From positions 1-64,000 of the forward strand of contig NZ_JTJC03000009.1 of assembly GCF_000817735.3 (NCBI RefSeq): 64,000 nucleotides of DNA, read 5' to 3'. The notes beneath the pieces are model-generated. The model was not told the DNA's origin and searched no databases. It worked only from the letters and a program-made list of their open reading frames with translations. This DNA is from Scytonema millei VB511283. Lineage in GTDB: Bacteria > Cyanobacteriota > Cyanobacteriia > Cyanobacteriales > Chroococcidiopsidaceae. This document shows, in pieces, positions 21,226-29,591 of this stretch; positions within the stretch are counted from its first letter, which is position 1, and each line of letters opens with the position of its first letter. The position numbers were made by a program, and so were the translations under genes.

Positions 21226-23337
21226 ATGAGTTCTTCGATCCGCTTCTTAATGTGCGCCCCCGACCACTATGATGTGGACTACGTGATTAACCCCTGGATG
21301 GAGGGTAACATTCACAAGTCCTCCCGCGATCGCGCCGTCGAACAGTGGCAAAAGTTGTTCCACGTCTTGAAGGAACAAGCCGTTGTCGATTTGGTGCAAC
21401 CGCAACCAGGCGTACCAGATATGGTATTTACTGCAAATGCAGGCTTAGTTTTAGGGGAAACAGTTGTCCTCAGCCGCTTTTTCCACAAAGAGCGTCAGGG
21501 AGAAGAACCATTTTTCAAGCAGTGGTTTGAGTCCAAAGGTTACACGGTACACGAACTGCCAAAAGACTTACCATTTGAAGGTGCTGGAGATGCACTGCTA
21601 GATCGGGAAGGACGCTGGTTATGGGCTGGGTATGGCTTTCGTTCCGAACTCGATTCTCACCCTTATCTCGCCAAATGGCTTGATATTGAAGTCTTATCCT
21701 TGCGCTTGATGGACGAGCGCTTCTATCACCTCGATACTTGTTTTTGTCCCTTGAGTGGCGGTTATCTCCTCTACTATCCTCCAGCTTTTGACTCCTATTC
21801 CAACCGTCTGATTGAAATGCGGGTTCCAGCGGAAAAGCGGATCGCCATTAAAGAAGCCGATGCGGTAAACTTCGCTTGCAACGCCGTCAACATCGACTCG
21901 GTAGTGGTGATGAATAAAGCGAGCGATGACTTGAAAGCTCGCTTGACTAAACTCGGATTTCGCGTCATTGAAACCCCGCTGACAGAATTTCTGAAAGCTG
22001 GAGGAGCTGCTAAATGTTTGACGTTGCGGGTGACAGAACCAGTAAGGGAAGAAGTCCACGCCAGCACGCCTGTGGAAAGTCGTGCTGTCCGTATGGAAGG
22101 ACATTTACTCGATTCCGGTTTAATCAACCGCGCTTTAGATGCGATCGTGGAAAATGGTGGTAGCTTCCAGGTGCTGAATTTTAGCTTGGGAGAACAGCGA
22201 CAAAGCACTTCTTCTGCTGAGGTGAAGGTGACAGCTCCTTCGCGCGATGTCATGGAGGAGATAATATCTCAGCTGATCGATTTGGGTGCTGTGCCACGTC
22301 CGCAAGAAGTTTGCGACGTGAATATGGAACCCGTACATCAAGCGGGTGTAGCTCCCGATGATTTTTACGTCACAACGATTTATCCGACAGAAGTGCGGGT
22401 AAATTGCGAGTGGGTGAAGGTACAAAATCAGCGGATGGATGGCGCGATCGCAGTTACATTTAACTCTGGTAGTCCTGTGGCTCGTTGCAAGTTATTGCGG
22501 GATTTGGAAGTTGGCGAACACGTCATCGTTGGGATTGAAGGTATCCGTACCATTCGCAAGACGGAATCGCGGGAACAGCGCAACAAGCAGGAATTTAGCT
22601 TCATGTCGGCTGGAGTTTCCAGCGAACGCCGCGTCGAGTTAGTAGTAGAACAAGTGGCTTGGGAATTGCGACAAGTGCGCGACCAAGGTGGTAAGGTTGT
22701 TGTCACGGCTGGACCTGTGGTAATTCATACAGGTGGCGGGGAACACCTATCGCAGTTAATCCGCCAAGGCTACGTGCAAGCTTTGTTGGGTGGAAATGCG
22801 ATCGCCGTCCACGATATCGAGCAAAATATGATGGGGACTTCCCTCGGTGTTGATATGAAGCGGGGAGTCGCCGTACAGGGAGGACACCGCCACCACTTGA
22901 AGGTTATCAACACGATCCGGCGTTATGGCAGTATTGCCAAGGCTGTCGAGCAAGGTGTATTGCAAAGCGGAGTCATGTACGAATGCGTCCGTAACAACGT
23001 CCCCTTCTGCTTAGCTGGCTCAATTCGGGATGATGGTCCTTTACCCGATACCGAGATGGATTTGATTAAGGCTCAAACCGAATACGCTCGGTTGTTGCAG
23101 GGAGCAGATATGATTTTAATGCTCTCCTCAATGCTGCATTCGATAGGCGTAGGTAATATGACGGCTGCTGGGGTGAAAATGGTCTGCGTCGATATTAACC
23201 CCGCCGTAGTCACAAAACTAAGCGATCGCGGTTCGGTTGAATCTGTCGGTGTGGTGACAGATGTAGGATTATTCTTGAGTTTGTTAGTACAGCAGTTGGA
23301 TAAGTTGACCAGTCCCTATCATTTGGTGCAAGTCTAG
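21226..23337 (+). CDS. agrE: Bifunctional arginine dihydrolase / ornithine cyclodeaminase
   Basis: 703 aa, the length of Anabaena AgrE. The N-terminal half (residues about 1-280) is a guanidine-modifying dihydrolase that turns arginine into ornithine, CO2 and two ammonia (ArgZ in Synechocystis). The known catalytic set is present at the same numbers: Asn71 in VFTANAG, His168 in FYHLDTCF, Cys264 in AAKCLTL. The C-terminal part (about 285-703) is the LOR/SDH-type domain that converts ornithine to proline, with GGEHLSQLIRQGYVQALLGGNAIAVHDIE as a typical stretch. The ATG follows a long leader. This route mobilises nitrogen from cyanophycin or arginine and fits the nearby nirA and amidohydrolase genes. 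Confidence 0.95.
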   Translation: MSSSIRFLMCAPDHYDVDYVINPWMEGNIHKSSRDRAVEQWQKLFHVLKEQAVVDLVQPQPGVPDMVFTANAGLVLGETVVLSRFFHKERQGEEPFFKQWFESKGYTVHELPKDLPFEGAGDALLDREGRWLWAGYGFRSELDSHPYLAKWLDIEVLSLRLMDERFYHLDTCFCPLSGGYLLYYPPAFDSYSNRLIEMRVPAEKRIAIKEADAVNFACNAVNIDSVVVMNKASDDLKARLTKLGFRVIETPLTEFLKAGGAAKCLTLRVTEPVREEVHASTPVESRAVRMEGHLLDSGLINRALDAIVENGGSFQVLNFSLGEQRQSTSSAEVKVTAPSRDVMEEIISQLIDLGAVPRPQEVCDVNMEPVHQAGVAPDDFYVTTIYPTEVRVNCEWVKVQNQRMDGAIAVTFNSGSPVARCKLLRDLEVGEHVIVGIEGIRTIRKTESREQRNKQEFSFMSAGVSSERRVELVVEQVAWELRQVRDQGGKVVVTAGPVVIHTGGGEHLSQLIRQGYVQALLGGNAIAVHDIEQNMMGTSLGVDMKRGVAVQGGHRHHLKVINTIRRYGSIAKAVEQGVLQSGVMYECVRNNVPFCLAGSIRDDGPLPDTEMDLIKAQTEYARLLQGADMILMLSSMLHSIGVGNMTAAGVKMVCVDINPAVVTKLSDRGSVESVGVVTDVGLFLSLLVQQLDKLTSPYHLVQV

Positions 23338-23352
23338 ATTAGCGATCGACAA

Positions 23353-23384
23353 TGGTAGGGTGCGTTATGTAACCTACCCTACTA
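23353..23384. repeat. Short palindrome after agrE
   Basis: GTAGGGTGCGTTATGTAACCTACCCTAC, a partly palindromic repeat related to the one at 20788. It might act as a transcript 3' hairpin, but there is no T-run. Confidence 0.5.
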
Positions 23385-23550
23385 CTATTGGGTAGCACAG
23401 CCGTGCTACCTATTTTTGTGGAAATCCGCAATCGTACGGTATGCACTCACAACTAAATTTACATATTTTAATAATAAGAACGAGATTTACGATCGGGCGA
23501 TCGCTATCTGTAACTTATCCTCTGCTGAGTCAATATTAAAAGAAAAGATT

Positions 23551-23847
23551 ATGCAACCAACGATTTCATCTTCCAACCGCGATCCTCAAACCAATCTATT
23601 TCTCTCCCCTGGTGAATTCTGTACTTGTCATATTTGCGTCCCAGATTCAAATGAACGAATGGCTGCAATTATGTTTAACAAGCAATACTATAGTTTTTTC
23701 AAGTCAGTTAAAGATAGAGAAAAAGCCTTAAGCGTGGTTGCTAAACTTCAGGAAAAAGACAACAATGCTGTAATTGTTAAAACTCCTAAAGGATATACTG
23801 TTTGGGTTTTAGAACCTACAGCTTATTTAAGAAGGTCGAAACAATAA
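23551..23847 (+). CDS. Small hypothetical protein
   Basis: 98 aa from the ATG of MQPTISSSNRDPQTNLFL; the frame is open further upstream to 23416, but the residues there look random and the ATG at 23551 has an AGAAAAG purine run before it. I do not recognise the family. A CTCHIC motif near residue 30 could bind metal. The second half (FNKQYYSFFKSVKDREKALSVVAKLQEKDNNAVIVKTPKGYTVWVLEP) looks like a compact alpha/beta domain and reads as genuinely coding. It is the only gene between agrE and hsp20. Confidence 0.6.
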   Translation: MQPTISSSNRDPQTNLFLSPGEFCTCHICVPDSNERMAAIMFNKQYYSFFKSVKDREKALSVVAKLQEKDNNAVIVKTPKGYTVWVLEPTAYLRRSKQ

Positions 23848-23875
23848 GTAGGGGCGCACGGCTGTGCGCCCCTAC
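23848..23875. repeat. Dispersed GC-rich palindrome
   Basis: A copy of the 28-bp palindrome family, with arms GTAGGGGCGCAC / GTGCGCCCCTAC around GGCT. It overlaps the stop region of the small gene before it. Confidence 0.85.
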
Positions 23876-24078
23876 GCTGTCACAATTACGGTAAGAAGAA
23901 CATGGCATAGGCAAAGAACCGAACATCCCCCCACGGCTGCCTTTGATAGCCTAATATTGGGTTGAGAAAAGTCAACCCCCGATAAATAAACAGCTGTTGA
24001 GTCGGAAATTCAGTTAATCGCGATCGCGTTTGTAGTGACACACGTTAGCTAGAGATACAGCAAAGTTCGGAGGTAATT

Positions 24079-24540
24079 ATGGCACTAGTACGTTGGGAAC
24101 CATTCCGCGAATTTGAAATGGAACCATTCCGCGAATTTGGCAGCTTACAACGAGAAATGAACCGCTTGTTTGATACCTTGTCACCTCGAACTGGTGGTAA
24201 TGGTGGGATGGCGTTCGTACCAGCAGCAGAATTGCAAGAAACACCAGAAGCAATTCACCTGAAACTCGAAGTCCCTGGAATGGAAGCTAAAGATTTAGAC
24301 GTACAAGTAACGGCTGAAGCTGTAGCCATTAGCGGCGAACGTAAATCTGAAACCAAGACAGAAGAAAAAGGCGTAACTCGTTCCGAATTCCGTTATGGTT
24401 CGTTCCGTCGCGTCATTCCACTCCCATCGAGAATTCAGCATGAAAACGTCCAAGCTAACTATCAAAATGGTGTTCTAACTCTCACATTGCCGAAAGCAGA
24501 AGAAGAAAAGAATAAAGTTGTGAAAGTTAATATTGGATAA
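24079..24540 (+). CDS. hspA: Hsp20 / alpha-crystallin small heat shock protein
   Basis: 153 aa. An ATP-independent holdase that keeps denatured proteins soluble and, in cyanobacteria, helps protect membranes and thylakoid complexes. The alpha-crystallin domain covers residues about 45-150, from FVPAAELQETPEAIHLKLEVPGMEAKDLDVQV through the GVLTLTLPK motif. A strong ribosome binding site (CGGAGGT) precedes the ATG. The N-terminal arm holds a 24-base tandem duplication giving EPFREFEM-EPFREFGS. No CIRCE operator was seen upstream. A hairpin follows at 24550. Confidence 0.95.
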   Translation: MALVRWEPFREFEMEPFREFGSLQREMNRLFDTLSPRTGGNGGMAFVPAAELQETPEAIHLKLEVPGMEAKDLDVQVTAEAVAISGERKSETKTEEKGVTRSEFRYGSFRRVIPLPSRIQHENVQANYQNGVLTLTLPKAEEEKNKVVKVNIG

Positions 24541-24549
24541 ACTCTCAGT

Positions 24550-24571
24550 CAGGTGGGCAAAAGCCCACCTG
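24550..24571 (+). terminator. Candidate terminator hairpin after hsp20
   Basis: A perfect 9-bp stem CAGGTGGGC / GCCCACCTG with an AAAA loop, 10 bases after the stop. The following GTTCTCGTT is only weakly T-rich, so this may instead be one of the dispersed palindromes. Confidence 0.45.
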
Positions 24572-24642
24572 GTTCTCGTTCGGTGACAATGTGAAATGAC
24601 ATTCAATTCGATCGCCAGGTAATTAGATAAAATATCCGATTG

Positions 24643-24670
24643 GTAGGGGCGCACAGCTGTGCGCCCCTAC
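24643..24670. repeat. Perfect 28-bp palindrome
   Basis: Each arm reads GTAGGGGCGCACAG followed by its exact reverse complement. It is the archetype of the family with copies at 1191, 10520, 23848 and 37323. Confidence 0.95.
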
Positions 24671-24736
24671 ATACATAAATGCCATCAATAATAAATCCAC
24701 CCTGACAAGATCCTGGTGGTTCAATCCGATCGCGAT

Positions 24737-24952
24737 TTATGATTGTGGCGAGGTTTTCTCGACTTTCTCCAAACAAGAATACGTCCCCAAAGCCGCGATC
24801 GCAGTTAAATTCCCCCATAATTGACTGGGTTCTGGTACGCTAGCGCTAGCGGGTGGCGATTGCCCATCAGGGGTTAAGACTGGTACGGGAACTTGCATTT
24901 TCTCGCCGCTAGGGTTAACTCTTACATCTTGGGTAACGGCAACAAAAGCGGT
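24737..24952 (-). pseudogene. Remnant of a PEP-CTERM-anchored protein
   Basis: The open minus-strand frame ends ASVPEPSQLWGNLTAIAALG then TYSCLEKV and a stop. This fits the PEP-CTERM exosortase sorting signal: the Val-Pro-Glu-Pro motif, a hydrophobic stretch, then charged residues. Upstream in frame is VAVTQDVRVNPSGEKMQVPVPVL, cut off by a stop at about 24953, with no start codon giving a plausible protein. I read this as the C-terminal remnant of an exported protein. The plus strand of the adjacent 24938-25026 also reads like a helical C-terminus (EQIAQQLGLEIDAVRQIASS), so the region may be a mosaic of decayed genes. Confidence 0.5.
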
Positions 24953-25070
24953 TTAGAACAGATTGCTCAACAGCTAGGTTTGGAGATCGACGCAGTTAGG
25001 CAAATTGCTTCCTCTGCTGAAGCTTAATTGACTCGAATCGCGATCGCACCTAGCCGCTAAATTAGCAAAA

Positions 25071-25868
25071 TTAATATTTTTCTCTGTTTTCTACCATGAG
25101 TTGCTTCAATATCCCTGGTACTGTGGATTGTAAGGCGTGGCGAATCGCTTCTAGTTGCTCTAAATCCACTTCGTTCGTCCATTCATCCATAAAGAACTTT
25201 TTGACTTCAATCGAGAGGACACAAGCAGAATCGGGAAACTTTTGATGCGTCCATCTGGGAAAATGTCCGCCGTGAAATTTGACATTTTCTCTTACGTCGA
25301 GTTGCCTTCCCAAATAGTCAAAATTGCGGAGATCCGAGAGAAAACTTTCAATGACAAAATGCCAGCGATCGCGATCCAGCGTGGCAGTACCTAAATTGAT
25401 TTCTGGATTATATCTCGGATCGGCAGGTTCAGCATCTCGTCCCAAACGGCGATGATTGTAGGTATGCAGTTCAAATACAACAAAACGTCCGTGACGGCGT
25501 TCTAAGTCTTTAAAAATTCGTTCTAAGCTAGCATAAAAAGTATCGTATTCAGCCAAGGAACGGGCAAGAATTTCAGCTTGTGGTACGGATTGCCAAACTT
25601 CCAAACCCCATGCATCTCTAGGGTGAATATAAACAGCTTTTTCTCTAGAACGGTTGAGATCTAATTCAAACCGCGATCGCTTCACTACAATTTGCGTATC
25701 TGCGATCGTCGTCCAAGCCGCTGTAAATGGGTCTTCTTCTCGCCAGCGATCGGCTTCACTGATGACCATTAAATCTGCAACTTCTTGCCTGACATCATGA
25801 CCGTCATGTAAGGCTACAGATGCGATCGCACCATCTCCAGATTGATTTAATACCCAGCTTGGGTTCAT
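25071..25868 (-). CDS. N-formylglutamate amidohydrolase-family protein
   Basis: 265 aa. Family features: VALHDGHDVRQE near residue 20 (metal-binding His), EADRWREEDPFTAAW, RFELDLNRSREKAVY, FVVFELHTYNHRR, and KFHGGHFPRWTH with a second His cluster. Members are zinc hydrolases that remove formyl or related groups from N-acyl glutamate, as in histidine degradation; the true substrate in cyanobacteria is unclear and no hut genes are nearby. It lies between decayed DNA and, divergently, a gamma-glutamyltranspeptidase gene, hinting at glutamate-derivative metabolism. Confidence 0.82.
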   Translation of the reverse strand: MNPSWVLNQSGDGAIASVALHDGHDVRQEVADLMVISEADRWREEDPFTAAWTTIADTQIVVKRSRFELDLNRSREKAVYIHPRDAWGLEVWQSVPQAEILARSLAEYDTFYASLERIFKDLERRHGRFVVFELHTYNHRRLGRDAEPADPRYNPEINLGTATLDRDRWHFVIESFLSDLRNFDYLGRQLDVRENVKFHGGHFPRWTHQKFPDSACVLSIEVKKFFMDEWTNEVDLEQLEAIRHALQSTVPGILKQLMVENREKY

Positions 25869-26050
25869 CAGTTATCAGTTATCAGTTATCAACAAATAGA
25901 AAGTAGGTAGCAGTTTAAAAAGTATTATTTGACCTAATTTTTAGTAAATTGGTTTTTCATCCTCTAAATACTTATCAGCGTTTTTATTTTCTCGTATGTA
26001 GTGTACTATAAACTGTAGTAAATTGCACTTTTTAACTTCTGACTTCTGTA

Positions 26051-26105
26051 CGGGCGGGTTTACCAAAAAACTTTGTACCGAACAGAAATTATAGGTGAAC
26101 CCGCC
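26051..26105. repeat. Palindromic element GGGCGGGTTTACC ... GGTGAACCCGCC
   Basis: Inverted arms of about 14 bases around a roughly 28-base centre, directly before ggt. Related copies are at 42562-42621 and, degraded, at 46399-46456. Confidence 0.75.
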
Positions 26106-26136
26106 TTTACGACTTCTTTTGTGGTAGTCTGCAAAC

Positions 26137-27690
26137 ATGGGCAAGGTTATACGCGGTACGATCGCGGCTGGAGATGCAAGAACCGCCGCAGCAGGAATTG
26201 AAATGTTTCGCCTCGGTGGTAATGCTTTTGATGCCGCCGCTGCTGCTGTTTTAGCTTCATTTGTCACCGAATCATCTCTAACTTCTGCTGCTGGTGGAGG
26301 TTTTCTTTTAGCTCATACCCAAGCAAATCAAAATATTTTATTTGATTTTTTTTCCCAAACTCCCATTTATAAAAGACCTCAACAAGAAATTAATTTTTAC
26401 CCAGTAGATGTGAATTTTGGCGATGCCGTTCAAGAGTTTCATGTCGGCATGGGTGCGATCGCCACACCAGGAAATATTGGCGGGATTTTTCACGTTCAAC
26501 AAAAGCTAGGAAAATTACCTTTTCATGTCGTTACTGAACCAGCAATTCACTATGCTAAATATGGTATAGAGGTGAATGAATTTCAAACTTACTGCTGGCA
26601 AATTTTACAACCAATTTTGACAGCTACCAAAGCAGCACGGCAAATTTACGCACCAAAAGGAGTGTTGCTAGAGGTAGGAGATAAGTTATTCATGCCTGAT
26701 TTTGCAGCAACTTTAAATTATCTTGCTGAACGAGGAGTGCAAGAGTTTTATCGAGGAGATATTGCACGGCAATTAATTAAAGATTGTCAAACTGATGGCG
26801 GTTACTTAACTGATGCAGATTTAGCACAATATCAAGTTATTGAAAGAGAACCACTCACAATTAACTATCGAGGGAATACACTATTAACAAATTCCCCTCC
26901 TAGTTCGGGAGGAATTCTAATCGCTTTTGCCTTAGAATTGCTATCTCAATTCGATTTAACTAAAATTGGTTTTGGTACGCCACTACACTTAAAAATTCTG
27001 ACAGCAATTATGCGATTAACCGATCGCGCTAGAAAAGAAAAGTACGATACTAGTATTTATCAAACTGATATAACGGAAACATTTTTAGCTGCTGCTCAAA
27101 TTACCGAATATGCATTGCAGTTAAATTCAGTTGTGAATAAATGGGGTAGTACTACCCATTTAAGCGTTGTTGACGATGAAGGCAATGCTGCGAGTGTCAC
27201 GACCTCTAATGGAGAGGGTTGTGGTTACATTATCCCAGGCACGGGCATTATGCTAAATAATATGCTAGGCGAGGATGATATAAATCCGCATGGTTTTCAT
27301 CAATGGCAAGAAAATGTCCGAATTTCTTCAATGATGTCTCCCACAATTGTCTTAAAAGATAATCGTCCCGAAATCGTTTTAGGTTCTGGTGGTTCTAAGC
27401 GAATTAGAACGGCAATTTTACAAGTTATTTCCAATATTATCGATTTTCAAATGCCTGTAGATTTAGCCGTGAATAGTTCTCGCCTGCATTGGGAAGATAA
27501 TGTCTTGAATCTAGAACCAGGGTGGAATGAAGAGGCGATCGCTAACCTAATTTCTGCTGATGAGAAAGCCTTACTATGGAATAAGCAGAATATGTTTTTT
27601 GGCGGCGTGCATACAGTTATGGAAGACGAATCGGAAATCATTTCAGGTGCGGGAGATCGACGGCGCAATGGTGCGATCGCTTCTATCTAA
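26137..27690 (+). CDS. ggt: Gamma-glutamyltranspeptidase
   Basis: 517 aa. It transfers or hydrolyses the gamma-glutamyl group of glutathione and related peptides. The precursor cleaves itself before the catalytic threonine, here Thr339 in WGSTTHLSVVDDEGNAASVT, leaving a small subunit of about 179 aa. Other marks: GGNAFDAAAAAVLA and SAAGGGFLLAH in the large subunit, NNMLGEDDINP and MMSPTIV, and the lid/GGS-type VLGSGGSKRIRTAILQ. No signal peptide is visible, so it may be cytoplasmic, unlike the periplasmic E. coli enzyme. It is convergent with nirA across a C/G-run repeat. Confidence 0.94.
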   Translation: MGKVIRGTIAAGDARTAAAGIEMFRLGGNAFDAAAAAVLASFVTESSLTSAAGGGFLLAHTQANQNILFDFFSQTPIYKRPQQEINFYPVDVNFGDAVQEFHVGMGAIATPGNIGGIFHVQQKLGKLPFHVVTEPAIHYAKYGIEVNEFQTYCWQILQPILTATKAARQIYAPKGVLLEVGDKLFMPDFAATLNYLAERGVQEFYRGDIARQLIKDCQTDGGYLTDADLAQYQVIEREPLTINYRGNTLLTNSPPSSGGILIAFALELLSQFDLTKIGFGTPLHLKILTAIMRLTDRARKEKYDTSIYQTDITETFLAAAQITEYALQLNSVVNKWGSTTHLSVVDDEGNAASVTTSNGEGCGYIIPGTGIMLNNMLGEDDINPHGFHQWQENVRISSMMSPTIVLKDNRPEIVLGSGGSKRIRTAILQVISNIIDFQMPVDLAVNSSRLHWEDNVLNLEPGWNEEAIANLISADEKALLWNKQNMFFGGVHTVMEDESEIISGAGDRRRNGAIASI

Positions 27691-27699
27691 AGCCCTTCC

Positions 27700-27790
27700 T
27701 TTTTAAGGGGGTCGGGGAATCTATTGCCCCCCTTTTTAAGGGAATTGGGGGATCTATTGCCCCCCTTTTTAAGGGGGGTTGGGGGGATCT
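27700..27790. repeat. Tandem C-tract/G-tract element between ggt and nirA
   Basis: Three consecutive copies of a CTTTTTAAGGGGGTCGGGG...ATCTATTGCCCCC type unit of about 35 bases. A related pair is at 33823-33921. Each unit can fold as CCCCCTTTTTAAGGGGGG. Its place between convergent genes suits a bidirectional stop, but this is inference. Confidence 0.75.
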
Positions 27791-29357
27791 AACCTACCAA
27801 TGTTTCCTCTTTAATTTTTGCCCCAAAATGTTCGACCAATAAGTCCCGCACTACTGATTTTAAATCTTCACAGGCAACCCGTTTCATCACCTCTTTACCC
27901 AAGTGGGCATCTTTGCCAACTTTACCACCCATCCAAATATCCACAGCTTCCACCGTGCGATCGTCTTTGCGCGTTTTCGTGCCGATAAAACCAATATCTG
28001 CAACTTGAGGTTGACCGCAGGAATTGGGGCATCCCGTCCAATGAATTCGCACTGGCTGAGTTAAGATTAACTCTTGTTCGAGTTCCTTAACTATTGCCAA
28101 AGCACGGTTTTTAGTTTCAATAATTGCAAAACCGCAAAATTCATTTCCCGTACAAGAAACTAAACCTCGATTTAAAGTTCCTGGTTCAATCGTAAAACGC
28201 TCTTTTAGCAAAGGCTCGGCTAAAAACGCACTCAAGCGCGTATCGGGAATATGGGGAATAATTAAATTTTGCTCGACGGTGAGGCGAATTTCTCCATTGC
28301 CATAAACTTCTGCCATTCGTGCCAGTTCAAACATTTCATTGGCATACAAGCGACCGACAGGAACGTGCAATCCGACATAATTTAATCCTGTTTGTTTTTG
28401 CGGATAAACTCCAATATGGTCGCGTTTTTCCCAATCAATTTCATCTTTTTCTGCGGCTGTGGCTAGCGGTTTACCAAATCGTTGTTCTACCTCAGCGCGA
28501 AACTTTTCTATTCCCCATTGGTTAATTAGATGCATCATGCGGCACTTTTGGCGGTTTTCCCTTGGTCCATTTTCGCGATAGACCATCATCATCGCCAAAG
28601 TTAAAGCAACCACATCTTCCGGGGGAATCCAAGCGTCAAGGGGAATTGCGCTCACGTATTGATTGGGGGCAAAATAACCGCCGACAATGACGTTAAACCC
28701 TAGCGTCCCGTTTTTATATGCTGGAAGCAAGCCGAGGTCATTGATTTCGGCGTGAACGGAGTTATCGCGACCACCAGCCACAGCTATGTTAAATTTTCGG
28801 GGTAAATCGCTCAGTTCGAGATTACCTTCACCGTTGTTGGTAATGGCATCTTGGAGAATGCGGCACAATCCTCGCGTGTCGATCAGTTCGTTGGCATCAA
28901 TTCCAGCTACAGGGGAACCCGTAATGTTCCGCACGTTGTCCATCCCTGACTGGACGCAGGTTAGACCAGCTTGTGCCAGTATTTTGATAATATCAGCAAT
29001 ATCTTCAATGCGGATGCCGCGCAGTTGTAAGTTTTGGCGCGTGGTAATGTCTGCGTTACCTTGGTCTTGAAATCCCGCGCCTTGGCAGTAGCGTTGGACG
29101 ATTTCTGCTAGGACTCGCATTTGAGTGCTAGTTAAGATGCCGTTGGGTATTCGCATCCGCATCATAAACTTACCAGGAGTCACTGGGCGATGGAAGAAAC
29201 CCAACCACTTGAGTCCGAAATCTCGCTCGAACTCGTCCATTGCTTCCCAGCCAATTTGAGCAAAGTGTTCTAGTTCTTGTTTGAGTAGTAGAGGGTGTTT
29301 TTTAGCTTTGGCTTGTTCGACTTTATTTAATTTCTGTTTTTTAACTGCTTGTGTCAT
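27789..29357 (-). CDS. nirA: Ferredoxin-nitrite reductase
   Basis: 522 aa. Reduces nitrite to ammonium with six electrons from ferredoxin, using a [4Fe-4S] cluster and siroheme. The cluster cysteines appear as SCTGNEFCGFAIIETK and HWTGCPNSCGQPQVADIGF. The N-terminal repeat has FMMRMRIPNGILTSTQMRVLAEIV and NADITTRQNLQLRGI, typical of nitrite/sulfite reductases; the nitrite enzyme is favoured by the context and the promoter. An NtcA-type promoter lies about 90-130 bases upstream. Nitrate transport or nitrate reductase genes are not adjacent, unlike the usual nirA operon. Confidence 0.95.
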   Translation of the reverse strand: MTQAVKKQKLNKVEQAKAKKHPLLLKQELEHFAQIGWEAMDEFERDFGLKWLGFFHRPVTPGKFMMRMRIPNGILTSTQMRVLAEIVQRYCQGAGFQDQGNADITTRQNLQLRGIRIEDIADIIKILAQAGLTCVQSGMDNVRNITGSPVAGIDANELIDTRGLCRILQDAITNNGEGNLELSDLPRKFNIAVAGGRDNSVHAEINDLGLLPAYKNGTLGFNVIVGGYFAPNQYVSAIPLDAWIPPEDVVALTLAMMMVYRENGPRENRQKCRMMHLINQWGIEKFRAEVEQRFGKPLATAAEKDEIDWEKRDHIGVYPQKQTGLNYVGLHVPVGRLYANEMFELARMAEVYGNGEIRLTVEQNLIIPHIPDTRLSAFLAEPLLKERFTIEPGTLNRGLVSCTGNEFCGFAIIETKNRALAIVKELEQELILTQPVRIHWTGCPNSCGQPQVADIGFIGTKTRKDDRTVEAVDIWMGGKVGKDAHLGKEVMKRVACEDLKSVVRDLLVEHFGAKIKEETLVG

Positions 29358-29444
29358 CGATCTAGCCTACGAGAGTTACTTTACAGCAAGTGCGATCGCA
29401 TTTGCGCGTCAGATCGGGTTGTTCGGTAAAATCCTTTTGTTGCT

Positions 29445-29486
29445 AGATTATTCGGCTTTGATGAAAGGGTTCGTAGGCTTTGTTAC
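29445..29486 (-). promoter_or_regulatory. NtcA-activated promoter of nirA
   Basis: On the minus strand GTAACAAAGCCTAC (29486-29473) matches the NtcA site GTA-N8-TAC. Exactly 22 bases further comes TAATCT (29450-29445), fitting the TAN3T -10 box. This spacing is the established arrangement for class II NtcA promoters. Transcription would start near 29438, leaving an untranslated leader of about 80 bases. Confidence 0.88.
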
Positions 29487-29591
29487 CGTTACTCTAATTT
29501 TGTAGAAGTTATCTATCTTGAGAATCGATGCATCTATCTATAGTATTATTTTTAACCTAATGTTAGTAAATAAATTTGAGGGCGAATGCAT

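Noticed and set aside
24603-24818. 71-codon minus-strand frame
   Set aside because: It reads through a dispersed palindrome and is out of frame with the PEP-CTERM remnant; no protein character.
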